Of a stretch of 64,000 nucleotides of DNA, positions 17,607 to 25,827 are shown in pieces; positions within the stretch are counted from its first letter, which is position 1, and each line of letters starts with the position of its first letter. Below the pieces are notes generated by a model. It saw only the letters and a list, made by a program, of their open reading frames with translations. It did not search any database and was not told where the DNA came from. Location of the stretch: the NCBI RefSeq assembly GCF_900699785.1, contig NZ_LR535679.1:558001-622000 (forward strand), read 5' to 3'. This stretch comes from Campylobacter showae. GTDB taxonomy: Bacteria; Campylobacterota; Campylobacteria; Campylobacterales; Campylobacteraceae. Made by a program: the position numbers and the translations under genes.

Positions 17607-18046
17607 CTAAGCCTTCTTTTCGTTAAACATGTATGAGATCACGAAAACGAGCAAACAAACGGGCGCGAACGCAAATGCAAACGTCACGCTCCAGCCAGCA
17701 GCCTGCTCGCCCCAAAAATACCCCGCCACGATGCATGCCAAAAACCCGCCGTAAAAAGCGCCGAGCGATAAATTTTCTACCGCAAAAAGCAGCAAACTGA
17801 GATTTGGATTTTTAACAAACAGCTTGCTTGGCTTAAAATTTTTATACCTTTTGAACAAATACCAAAGCAGCGCGCAAGCTAAAATCGCAAATGCCGCCAC
17901 AAAAACGGCAATCCTTAGCGCGCCTCAAAAGGCAAAACCGCTAAAATCAAAGATGTCACCCACCAATCAAGCAAGAAAACCATCGGCAAAGCAAGCAGAT
18001 ATCTCGCCGTCCTGTGAAATTTATACCTTTGCTCTGCACTCATCAT
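17607..18046 (-). pseudogene. Small multi-pass membrane protein, apparently frameshifted
   Basis: Two adjoining minus-strand reading frames look like one gene. The first (ATG 18046, stop TAA at 17915-17917) encodes 43 residues including LLALPMVFLLDWWVTSLILAVLPFEAR. The second, open from just before that stop, reads LRIAVFVAAFAILACALLWYLF and continues for about 100 residues to 17607 with two or three more membrane helices. At the junction the DNA reads GAGGCGCGCTAAGG; removing one GC from the GCGCGC run would join the frames as ...PFEALRIAVFV... Hence a 2-bp expansion is the likely lesion. The distal part could still start at GTG 17900. No family was recognised. A sequencing error is also possible. 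Confidence 0.6.
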
Positions 18047-18212
18047 ATTTTGCTTTTTTCTAAATTTTACGATCAAAGCTTTTCAGCCGCCTTTGCCGAT
18101 GTATTTTTTGATCTCGTTGAATGATTCTTTTACATTTTAAATTTGAGCCGAATTTACGCAGATCGAACCAAATCCACCAAAACGCCGAATTTTACTCAAA
18201 TTTAGGCAAATT

Positions 18213-18971
18213 TTACTTTTTTATCTTCGAGTATATCCCGCCCAAAAAGTCGTTTTGGTAGATAAAAAGCGTGCGTTTTAGCCATGCGGCGTCCTTTTTA
18301 GCAGCGATGCGCTTGATAGCCGATAGGTCACCGTCAGGTCTATTTATACCTCGCTGCGTCGTGAAAAACGCCTCGTAGCCTGCCTGCCTAGCTAGACGCA
18401 TCAAATTTTCGTCGTATTTGCCGCGCGGCCAACACAAAATTTTGTCCTCGATGCCCAAATTTGCGCGCATAAACTCGCGGCACCGAGCGAAATTTTCCTC
18501 AGGCGGGAGCGCGCCGAAATACTCGTCAAAATGCGTGTGCGTATGCGAGTGAAAGTCAAAAACGTCCCGCATTGCCGCTATCTCGTCAAGGTTTAAAAAC
18601 ACGTCCTGCGGTCGCTGGGGGGCTGCTTTTTTGTATTCGGAGTGAGTTAGCTCGATAAACTCGCCCCGCCGCATGCTCGCGCGCTCTATCCACTGCGTCA
18701 CTAAAAATATGCTCGCCCGCAGCCCAAACTCGCGCAAGATAGGGTAGGCGTAGACATAGTTGTCCTTCCAACCGTCGTCAAAGGTGATGAGAACGCTTTT
18801 TTTGGGCACGGCTAGCTGGCCTTTTTTATAGGCGATAAATTCGCCCATCGTGAGCGTTTTGTAGCCCGCCTCGGCGAGAAACCGCATCTGCAAGGCAAAA
18901 TCCTCCGCGCTAGAAGCGATAAATCCACCCCTTTTTAAAACGTGATGATACATCAAAACGCTAACGCTCAT
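18213..18971 (-). CDS. Polysaccharide deacetylase (NodB homology, CE4)
   Basis: A 252-residue protein with the NodB domain: MYHHVLKRGGF at the N-terminus, motif 1 TFDDGWKDNY (catalytic base Asp and metal Asp), motif 2 FDFHSHTHTHFD (metal histidines), motif 3 CWPRGKYDENL. There is no signal peptide, so it probably acts in the cytoplasm or at the inner membrane on a lipid-linked sugar, as deacetylases in LPS-core clusters do. It overlaps the O-antigen-ligase-like gene upstream by 11 nt. G+C is normal for the window, in contrast to that neighbour. Substrate is unknown; an N-acetylhexosamine of the LOS is the simplest guess. Confidence 0.88.
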   Translation of the reverse strand: MSVSVLMYHHVLKRGGFIASSAEDFALQMRFLAEAGYKTLTMGEFIAYKKGQLAVPKKSVLITFDDGWKDNYVYAYPILREFGLRASIFLVTQWIERASMRRGEFIELTHSEYKKAAPQRPQDVFLNLDEIAAMRDVFDFHSHTHTHFDEYFGALPPEENFARCREFMRANLGIEDKILCWPRGKYDENLMRLARQAGYEAFFTTQRGINRPDGDLSAIKRIAAKKDAAWLKRTLFIYQNDFLGGIYSKIKK

Positions 18972-20241
18972 TTTTTACATCGACCTTCGATTTAAATAAA
19001 ATAAGAAATCCGATTAAATAAAAAAGGTATAAAATTCTTAAATTATATGTCTCAAACAACCCTCTTACGCCAAAATACGCTATAGCTGAAATAAAAACTC
19101 CGGCAAATAATAAATTTTGCGTACTTTTAAAAGAACTTAAACTTTCTTTTAATAAATAGAAAAATGATAAAAATAAAAATGAAACCCCAATAATTCCGTA
19201 ATAATATATATTGCCTATAAAAAAAGGCTCGTCATTAAACCAATGTCTTTTTCCGTCCCTTATGGACATCATGAAAATTTCGATACCCTTTTCATCCGAC
19301 TTGTCAGCTAAAAATTTATCATATAAGTGCTCGCCGTGCCCAAGTCCCAATATCCATCTATTAGTTTCAAAAAGCAAGGGGAGCCTTTCTTTTAATATCA
19401 AATCCCTGCCCGAACTATGCAATCCTTGCGATAATTTAGAGTTTGCAATGGATGAATTAAAAAATAAAACCCCTATACTTAAAAAGCAAAGCATTCCAAT
19501 GACAAATAATTTTTTAAAATTTTTCTTTAAAAAATCTCTATGTTTACTGAAAACCAGAAATATAAATAACAAAATAAAAGCAACAGATACGCCAAGCCAG
19601 CTACCTCTAGCGCCGCCCAATATATCCATAGCAATAGCAATACAACAAAAAATAACCATAAAAGCTTTTACAGCATTGCTTTTAAAAAAAATTAAACCCA
19701 ACAAGGCAAATACCATAAACCTGTCCGCAAACAACGAATATCCTCTATGCACTATTCTTCCAGCCTCCGGATCCGCACTTGAAATTTTGTCCAAATTTTC
19801 AAAAATCGGCAATGCATAGTAAACGGTAATAAAAATAAATGCCGCCAATATGGAATAAAAAAGGATTTTTTGCTGTCTTTCTTTGCCGTTTGAACAAACA
19901 AGCACTACAAATAAAAATGCAACCCCTCTTCCAAATTCGCTAAAAGCTTTTTTTGCGGAACCAAAAGAATCGTCATATGGAAAACAAGATATCAAAAGTG
20001 CATAAGCAACAAATAAAGCTAAGAATATTAGACTCATTTTAGCATGGCTAAAATTTGATTTAATTCTTTGCAATACTTCACCTTTACGCAAAAATAACAT
20101 TGTAAAAGCTAGCAAAACAGCAGTATAGAGCGATATGTTTTTAACAGCGGTAAAGCTTACGTGATGCTCGCAAACTATAAACAAAAAGAGAAGATATATT
20201 ATTAAATTTTGACAAAAATCAAACACCTTTTGCTTGGTCAT
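18961..20241 (-). CDS. O-antigen ligase-like membrane protein (WaaL/Wzy_C)
   Basis: A 426-residue polytopic protein with about 10-12 membrane helices. A large periplasmic loop between about residues 270 and 340 contains HSSGRDLILKERLPLL and GLGHGEHLY, the R/H-rich pattern of the Wzy_C/O-antigen ligase family (PF04932 type). The GGARGSWLG segment (about residue 210) is also typical. It would join a glycan to lipid A-core or polymerise it in the periplasm. The gene is far more AT-rich than its neighbours (17 G+C in the 60 bases at 19441-19500 versus 33 of 60 at 18301-18360), which suggests recent acquisition. A minus-strand -10 lies at 20268-20273. Confidence 0.8.
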   Translation of the reverse strand: MTKQKVFDFCQNLIIYLLFLFIVCEHHVSFTAVKNISLYTAVLLAFTMLFLRKGEVLQRIKSNFSHAKMSLIFLALFVAYALLISCFPYDDSFGSAKKAFSEFGRGVAFLFVVLVCSNGKERQQKILFYSILAAFIFITVYYALPIFENLDKISSADPEAGRIVHRGYSLFADRFMVFALLGLIFFKSNAVKAFMVIFCCIAIAMDILGGARGSWLGVSVAFILLFIFLVFSKHRDFLKKNFKKLFVIGMLCFLSIGVLFFNSSIANSKLSQGLHSSGRDLILKERLPLLFETNRWILGLGHGEHLYDKFLADKSDEKGIEIFMMSIRDGKRHWFNDEPFFIGNIYYYGIIGVSFLFLSFFYLLKESLSSFKSTQNLLFAGVFISAIAYFGVRGLFETYNLRILYLFYLIGFLILFKSKVDVKNER

Positions 20242-20267
20242 ACACTCTCCATTTTATTAAGTGCGCG

Positions 20268-20273
20268 ATTATA
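20268..20273 (-). promoter_or_regulatory. -10 box of the ligase-like gene
   Basis: TATAAT on the minus strand, 27 nt before the start at 20241, followed by CGCGCACTT and an SD-like GGAGAG. It would drive the ligase-like gene and the overlapping deacetylase. Confidence 0.6.
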
Positions 20274-20300
20274 ACAATATTTAATTAAAAATCATGTAAA

Positions 20301-21521
20301 ATGGCCTATTTGATTAAATCAGAGGATTTATTTTTGATATATTTTTTATTTTATTTAATACTTTGGCCGTACCTTAAAATAACAAGCTGTTTTAAAAAAC
20401 CATCCAATAAAATTTTGCTCATACAAACCGCTAAAATCGGCGACTACGCAAACTCGACCGTGATCTTTGAAAAGCTGGGCAAATTTGACGTGCTAATCGA
20501 CGAGATAAACCTAGCCCTCGCAAAACACGACAACCGAATAGAAAAAATATTTACGATAAATAACGTAAAGCGTAAAAAAACCTCTAAGCTAGGACTCGCG
20601 CTCGAGCTTTTTTCGCGCAACTACGAGAGCGTCTACGTGCTGATGCCAAACAGCCTAAATCTCTTTTTGGCGCGCTGCACGCTAGCTAAAAACATCGTCA
20701 CCGTGCATCACTACGCGGCATCTAGCGACTTTGCCCTGCTGGCGCTCGGTATGAAAAAAGTGCCGCATACTTTGCAAGACCTCACGCTGCTAACCTACCT
20801 AAAAACGGTCGGCATTAGCGAACTAAGATATGAAAAATGCTTGCAAAAACCGCTCGTTATACCGCACGAAAATATCGTAAAAAGCGGCAAATTTAAGATC
20901 GGCGTGAGCCTGAGCGCTGGCAATAAAATGAAAACGCCGCCAAAACATACTTGGGAAAAAATCTTTGAAATTTTCGCTAAATTTGACTGCGAGGTTTACA
21001 TTTTCGGCGTCGGCGAGGAGGCTGCACTGCTAAAAAACCTACTCGCTGAAAATGCGGACGAAAAGCAATCAAAAGCTCAAATTTGCAGCCAAAACAGCAC
21101 TAGCGACGGGTCAAATTTTAGCTCGCAAATTTGCGATACTTACGTCAAAAGATTTGGCGAAAACGAGATAAAAATCATCTCTTTGATAGATAAAATCAAG
21201 CTTGAGGAGTTGCCGTTTTACCTCTCGCAGATGCAGCTTTACGCGAGCTCTGATACCGGCAACTACTACGTCGCAGACAGCGTGCGCACGCCCACGATCT
21301 GCCTGATGGGGCCTTGTTTTGCCAGCGAGCAAAGGGGCGTCGCCGACTCGCTCGTGATAAACTCGCATTTGCCGCCCGTTAGCTCCGTGTTTAAAACCGT
21401 GCGGGATATCGACGCGAGCGCGTTTTTCGAGCTTAGCGAGCAAAACCTCGCAGACATCGAGGCTTTCGTCAAAGTTCGCTATATATCCTATCTATCCCGC
21501 GAAGATAATTTTCTATGCTAA
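20301..21521 (+). CDS. GT9 glycosyltransferase (heptosyltransferase family)
   Basis: A 406-residue protein. An N-terminal hydrophobic stretch (LIYFLFYLILWPYL) precedes the GT9 opening ILLIQTAKIGDYANSTVIFEKLG (about residues 38-60); the donor-side block is LYASSDTGNYYVADSVRTPTICLMGP. A Ser/Gln/Asn-rich insert (about residues 250-275, around 21055-21130) lies in the C-terminal domain. The first 80 nt are AT-rich like the adjoining ligase gene and then switch to normal composition. The 3' end overlaps the convergent GT4 gene by 53 nt, so its last 17 residues are read from that gene's antisense strand. The SD is poor. Confidence 0.78.
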   Translation: MAYLIKSEDLFLIYFLFYLILWPYLKITSCFKKPSNKILLIQTAKIGDYANSTVIFEKLGKFDVLIDEINLALAKHDNRIEKIFTINNVKRKKTSKLGLALELFSRNYESVYVLMPNSLNLFLARCTLAKNIVTVHHYAASSDFALLALGMKKVPHTLQDLTLLTYLKTVGISELRYEKCLQKPLVIPHENIVKSGKFKIGVSLSAGNKMKTPPKHTWEKIFEIFAKFDCEVYIFGVGEEAALLKNLLAENADEKQSKAQICSQNSTSDGSNFSSQICDTYVKRFGENEIKIISLIDKIKLEELPFYLSQMQLYASSDTGNYYVADSVRTPTICLMGPCFASEQRGVADSLVINSHLPPVSSVFKTVRDIDASAFFELSEQNLADIEAFVKVRYISYLSREDNFLC

Positions 21522-22656
21522 ATGCCTTTATAACGGCATCGTCGGGGCTTTTTGAGGCGGGTTTTCGCAAGCTCTCAAAGCAGGCTAAAAGCGCGTCCGA
21601 GCTTCTTTGAACTATAAAAAAATCTTGCTTTTTCGAGGAGATTTCATAAATCTCTCTTATGACGGCGATATCAGAGTACACGACGCCAAGCCCGCAGCCA
21701 AGCGCCTCGATGACGACTCTAGGCAGTCCCTCGTCGCTGGAAAACCCAAGCACGTAGTCGCACGCGGCGTAAATCTCGTCCATCTTGGAAACAAAGCCCA
21801 GATACTCGGCCTTGTTCGATTTTATCAGCGCGTCAAATTTGGCTTTCGCGCCCGCTTTTAGCTCGCCTCCGCCAGCAAAATAGACCTTTATATCGCTTCT
21901 TTTTAGTCCCGCAAGCGCGTCAAAAACGAGCTCGTGCCCCTTTAACGTCAGGAAATTTGCGGGCATTACGATATTTATCTTTTCGGCGTCAAATTTGGCT
22001 TTTAGGGCGCCGTTTTTATCGTCGCCGCTATTTTTTAAATTTGACCGAGAATGGCTCAAATTTTCATCCGTCTCAGACTTTTCCTGACCTAAAACAGGCG
22101 CCTCTACAGGATTGTAAACCACGTTTTTAGGCATATTTATCTGCGCGGCGTAAAAATCATAAGTCGCGTTTGAAACGCAAACAGGCGTAAATTTTAGCCG
22201 CTTTAAAATCTCAAGCTTAAAGGGCTCGACGGCCGAGTTTTTACGCAAATGCTGTACTACCGCGATATTTAGGGCGTTTGCGGCGGCGATGTAAGCAAGA
22301 TTGGTTGAAAAGTGATTATTTAGATGAAGGATATCTGGGCGCACCTGCCCAAGCAAGCAAAGCGCGTAGTCGTAGTCTTTTTTATAGAGGTATTTTGCTA
22401 AAATTTGACCACCCAGAGCGCGTAAAAGCTCTTTTTTTAGCTTTGAGGGTTGCTTTTTTGGTTCAAATTTTATAAATTTAGCCCCGGCTTCTTCGATGAT
22501 TTTCGAGATTTTGCGTCCGCCCGCCTCGTAATCGGTCTCAAAAAACGCGCAAAGCTCGTATTTTTGCTGCGCGGCAAGCCCACGCAAAAGATACAAAAAA
22601 CTCTTCGTCCCGCCCCCGTATTCGCGCCCCGTATCGACGAACAAAATCTTTTTCAA
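21469..22656 (-). CDS. GT4 glycosyltransferase
   Basis: A 395-residue GT-B enzyme: ILFVDTGREYGGGTKSFLYLLRG at the N-terminus and the C-terminal GFSSDEGLPRVVIEALGCGLGVV (GT4 EX7E motif). A Ser/Asn/Lys-rich linker (about residues 190-215, near 22010-22090) separates the domains; it contains an AAATTT motif and is absent from typical family members. It overlaps the upstream GT9 gene by 4 nt and is last in the minus-strand run starting at 25694. It probably adds an outer-core hexose to LOS; the sugar cannot be predicted. Confidence 0.82.
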   Translation of the reverse strand: MKKILFVDTGREYGGGTKSFLYLLRGLAAQQKYELCAFFETDYEAGGRKISKIIEEAGAKFIKFEPKKQPSKLKKELLRALGGQILAKYLYKKDYDYALCLLGQVRPDILHLNNHFSTNLAYIAAANALNIAVVQHLRKNSAVEPFKLEILKRLKFTPVCVSNATYDFYAAQINMPKNVVYNPVEAPVLGQEKSETDENLSHSRSNLKNSGDDKNGALKAKFDAEKINIVMPANFLTLKGHELVFDALAGLKRSDIKVYFAGGGELKAGAKAKFDALIKSNKAEYLGFVSKMDEIYAACDYVLGFSSDEGLPRVVIEALGCGLGVVYSDIAVIREIYEISSKKQDFFIVQRSSDALLACFESLRKPASKSPDDAVIKAFSIENYLRGIDRIYSEL

Positions 22657-23726
22657 ATCATTTCCTTTAGCATCTCCCAGACCTCATCGGCTCCTATTTG
22701 CAGCATACACTCCTGAAATTTGCAGTTTTTACCGACGCAAGGCGAACAGGTGCGCGGCTTTTTGATAAATTTATGGATGTTTTCGTCAAAATCCGGGTTT
22801 GAATTTACGGGCGACGCGACTGCAAAAAGCCCGATCGTAGGCGTTTTTAGCGCAGCTGCGACGTGCAGCGGACCGGTATCGGGCGTGACAAGCACGTCAA
22901 GCCTAGCTATCAGCGCGGCAGCCTCTCGCAGACTAAATTTACCCGCCGCATCTATCACGTGTGCGCTTCTTAACTCCTCGTCTAACTGCGCGGTCATCGC
23001 TCGCTCGGCGGGGCTGCCCGTTAGCACGATGACGGCGTCCGTGCGCTCCAAAATAATTCCCGCCAGCTCCCGCCAACGCTGCCAAAACCACTGCCTGGAA
23101 ACCGTGCTAGCCCCCATCTGAAAGCCGATAAATTTGCGTTTGCCGTCTTTTTTTAGCATTTCATCGACGCGGGCGAAATCCTCATCGCGCAGATACAAAT
23201 TTAGCCTCGTGTCGCGACTTCTGATGCCTACGAATTTAAGCTGCTCGAGGCGGTTTAGTACGACGTACCTCTCATCTCCGTAAGGCTCTGGCGCGTTTGA
23301 GTGAAAGGGGCTAAATTTACTGCCGGCATTTGGCAGCTTAAAGACGTATTTGGCCCCGCTTAAAACGGCTAACGGCGTAGCCTGCGGCTCGTTTGAGTGC
23401 AGGATAAAGATGGCGTCGGGTTTTATCTTTTTTAGCTGCGATAAAGCGCGTAAAAAACCGCCTTTTTTGCCGTCGTAAAGCAAAATTTCATCGATATTCG
23501 GATCGGTTTTAAAAAGCGGCGCGGTAGATGGATTTAGTAGCGCGACGGTGCGTACGTGCGGGAAATTTTGCCGAAAGACGCGAAAAACAGGCGTATTAAA
23601 AATCGTATCGCCAAGCGCGGTGTTGCTAAAAAAACAGACCGTTTGGACGGGCTGCGTAACCAGCTGCGTTTTGAGCACGCTTTTAAAGCGCAAAATGAGC
23701 CTAGCCGCGCTCTCAAAGAGCTTCAT
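22653..23726 (-). CDS. GT9 heptosyltransferase-family protein
   Basis: A 357-residue GT9 protein. CFFSNTALGDTIFNTPVFRVFRQNF (about residues 31-55) is the N-terminal motif; LVTPDTGPLHVAAALKTPTIGLF (about residues 282-304) is the donor-binding block with the conserved Asp-Thr-Gly-Pro. A C-terminal cysteine cluster, CSPCVGKNCKFQECM, is also seen in WaaF (CMPCMKRVCPLKTHACM here). It overlaps the upstream GT4 by 14 nt and the downstream GT4 by 4 nt. Confidence 0.83.
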   Translation of the reverse strand: MKLFESAARLILRFKSVLKTQLVTQPVQTVCFFSNTALGDTIFNTPVFRVFRQNFPHVRTVALLNPSTAPLFKTDPNIDEILLYDGKKGGFLRALSQLKKIKPDAIFILHSNEPQATPLAVLSGAKYVFKLPNAGSKFSPFHSNAPEPYGDERYVVLNRLEQLKFVGIRSRDTRLNLYLRDEDFARVDEMLKKDGKRKFIGFQMGASTVSRQWFWQRWRELAGIILERTDAVIVLTGSPAERAMTAQLDEELRSAHVIDAAGKFSLREAAALIARLDVLVTPDTGPLHVAAALKTPTIGLFAVASPVNSNPDFDENIHKFIKKPRTCSPCVGKNCKFQECMLQIGADEVWEMLKEMI

Positions 23727-24765
23727 ACATCGCTTCCGTCTGCGCGACCATCGTTTCTATCGAGAAGTTTCGCACGATAAATTCCCTCGCGTTCGCGCTA
23801 AATTTCGCCCGAAGCGCCGCGTCTTCTATCAGCGTTTTTAAGGCCGCTTTGAGCGATTCTTTATCGCCGTTTTTAAACAAAAGCCCCGTTTCGCCGCTAC
23901 TTATCGCCTCACCGATACCGCCCGCGTCGCTACCGATGCAAGGCACTCCGCACGACTGCGCCTCGAGCAGCGCCGTGCCTAGCGCCTCCATCTTTGAGGG
24001 CAGCGCGAAAACGTCAAAACTGCCCAAAAACTCGCTCACGTCGGTACGGGAACCTAGCATATAGATGTTTGGAGTCTTAATTTTTTTTAGATTTTCTTCC
24101 TGCGGACCGTCGCCGACCACGACTAAAGCGGCATTTGGCAGATTTAGCTCGCTAAAAGCTTCAAATAAAAGCTGATGATTTTTCGCCGCGCGCAAGACTG
24201 CCACGATACCCACTACGACGCAGTCCGCGCTCAAATTTAGCTCCGCTTTTATATCTTTTTTAAAATTTGGATTAAACCGCGCTGTATCCACGCCTGTATA
24301 GATAACGTCTATCAAATTTCCCCGCACGCCCTGCGAGACGAGCTGGGCTTTTACGGCGTTTGAGACGGCTATGATTTTATCATTTACGTTGTAGCTAAAC
24401 GCCGATCTGATCGGTGTTTGCAGGTGTCTAGTGCGCACGACTTTGGCGCCCGTTAGCTTTGCTACGATCGCGCCGATGTTGCCGTCCTTACCAGAGTGCG
24501 TGGCGATGATGGAGATACCTTTTTCGCGCACGAAACGGCAAATTTTAAAAATTTCAAAAATATTATAAACCTTGCTCAGATTAAATTCCACAAATTCGCA
24601 ATCAATGGGCTTTTCAAAGCTTTTTGAGCCGGGATTTAGCGCGTAAAATACCTTAAATTTATCCTTGTTTAGTCCGTTTATGACGCGCTGCGTGCGGTGC
24701 TCCTGACCGCCGAATCCTAGCGAGCTTTCAAGCTCTAGGATGTTGATTTTGTCCGTCTTTTTCAT
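23713..24765 (-). CDS. GT4 glycosyltransferase
   Basis: A 350-residue GT-B enzyme. The N-terminal LESSLGFGGQEHRTQRVINGL carries the glycine-rich acceptor loop; the C-terminal VFALPSKMEALGTALLEAQSCGVPCIG block has the family EX7E motif. It sits in the alternating GT9-GT4-GT9-GT4 run on the minus strand and overlaps both neighbours (4 nt upstream, 14 nt downstream). It presumably extends the LOS core. It is related to N-acetylgalactosaminyl- and galactosyltransferases of capsules, but the sugar is not assignable. Confidence 0.83.
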   Translation of the reverse strand: MKKTDKINILELESSLGFGGQEHRTQRVINGLNKDKFKVFYALNPGSKSFEKPIDCEFVEFNLSKVYNIFEIFKICRFVREKGISIIATHSGKDGNIGAIVAKLTGAKVVRTRHLQTPIRSAFSYNVNDKIIAVSNAVKAQLVSQGVRGNLIDVIYTGVDTARFNPNFKKDIKAELNLSADCVVVGIVAVLRAAKNHQLLFEAFSELNLPNAALVVVGDGPQEENLKKIKTPNIYMLGSRTDVSEFLGSFDVFALPSKMEALGTALLEAQSCGVPCIGSDAGGIGEAISSGETGLLFKNGDKESLKAALKTLIEDAALRAKFSANAREFIVRNFSIETMVAQTEAMYEAL

Positions 24766-25694
24766 ATATTTTTGACCGCCTCGTAGATTTCCTCGTCCGC
24801 CGCGTCCTGCGCATTTTTACTAGCGCTTTGCAGCACAGCGCACTCCGCTCCGCCGTAAATCGGAGCCCAGCGAGAGGCGTCCGTTTTACCAAGCACCAGC
24901 ACCGTTTTTACGCCAAGCGCGGGAGCCAAATGCGCTACGCCGCCGTCAAGCGTGAGGACAAATTTAGCCGCCCAGATGTAGCCCGCAAGTTCATCTAGGC
25001 TCGCTGTCGCGGCAAACTCTACGCCCGCTTCTTGCGCTACTTTTTGGCCTAGTTTCACGTCCTCGGCACTAACGGCGACGCGTCCGAAATTTTGCTTTAA
25101 AAACGCCAAAATACGTAAAATTTTAGCCTCGTCCATACGGTTTTGCTCCACCCTTGATGAGACGTGAAAAAATACGAAATCCTTAAATTTCTCGCTTTTA
25201 AAGCTAGGTACGTAAAGCGTCTTTTCCCCGTCAAATTTCGCTCCCAGCGGTGCGGCTAGCTCATAGCAAAGCAGCACCTCGTGAGGCGGCGGATTAAAGT
25301 TTAGCTTATGTGTTATCAACGAACCGCCCTCGTTTTGCTTTGCCGCGCCTATGGTCGTTTTAGCTGCGGCGGCTCTAGCAAATATCGCGGCAGAAGGCGA
25401 ATAGGCGCTTCTAAAAATCACCGTCGCATCGTATTTTTCGCGGCGAATTTGAAGCAAAATTTTACATTTTCCCAAAAATGCCCGCACCTTTGCCGCCGCT
25501 CCTTTTACGTGCTTTGGTTTAGTATAGATATAAATTTTATTTAAAAACGGATTGCCGCGAACGACGCATGCGTTTAGACTATTTACCACGATGTCGATCT
25601 GTGCACGCGAATGAGCCTTTCGCAGTGCTTCAATCGCCGGCGTCGTGCAGATGAGATCGCCGATATTATCGTTTCTAACGAGCAAAATTTTCAC
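24762..25694 (-). CDS. GT9 heptosyltransferase-family protein
   Basis: A 310-residue GT9 protein, MKILLVRNDNIGDLICTTPAIEALR at the N-terminus and LTLDGGVAHLAPALGVKTVLVLGKTD near the C-terminus. It heads the minus-strand run of four transferases (25694 to 21469). A -10 (TATAAT at 25715-25720) lies about 20 nt before the ATG. The donor motif reads DGGVAHLA rather than the usual DSGxxHIA, a mild variation. Acceptor unknown. Confidence 0.84.
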   Translation of the reverse strand: MKILLVRNDNIGDLICTTPAIEALRKAHSRAQIDIVVNSLNACVVRGNPFLNKIYIYTKPKHVKGAAAKVRAFLGKCKILLQIRREKYDATVIFRSAYSPSAAIFARAAAAKTTIGAAKQNEGGSLITHKLNFNPPPHEVLLCYELAAPLGAKFDGEKTLYVPSFKSEKFKDFVFFHVSSRVEQNRMDEAKILRILAFLKQNFGRVAVSAEDVKLGQKVAQEAGVEFAATASLDELAGYIWAAKFVLTLDGGVAHLAPALGVKTVLVLGKTDASRWAPIYGGAECAVLQSASKNAQDAADEEIYEAVKNI

Positions 25695-25714
25695 GATTTT
25701 CCTTTTTTTGCGCG

Positions 25715-25720
25715 ATTATA
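25715..25720 (-). promoter_or_regulatory. -10 box of the minus-strand transferase run
   Basis: GGTATAATCGCGC on the minus strand immediately upstream of the GT9 start at 25694. It is the only clear promoter for the four overlapping minus-strand genes. Confidence 0.6.
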
Positions 25721-25827
25721 CCTATTTTACGCTTATACTTATTTACGCCCTAATCCCTCGCACGCCCGGCATAACCTAAAATTCATCAAAAAACTTATAA
25801 AATACCGCTAAATTTTAAAAGGCGAAC

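Noticed and set aside
19211..19819. Long plus-strand ORF (202 codons) inside the ligase-like gene
   Set aside because: Antisense of an AT-rich membrane-protein gene; no SD, product is an unlikely Ser/Lys/Ile/Pro mix and the minus-strand frame has clear family features.
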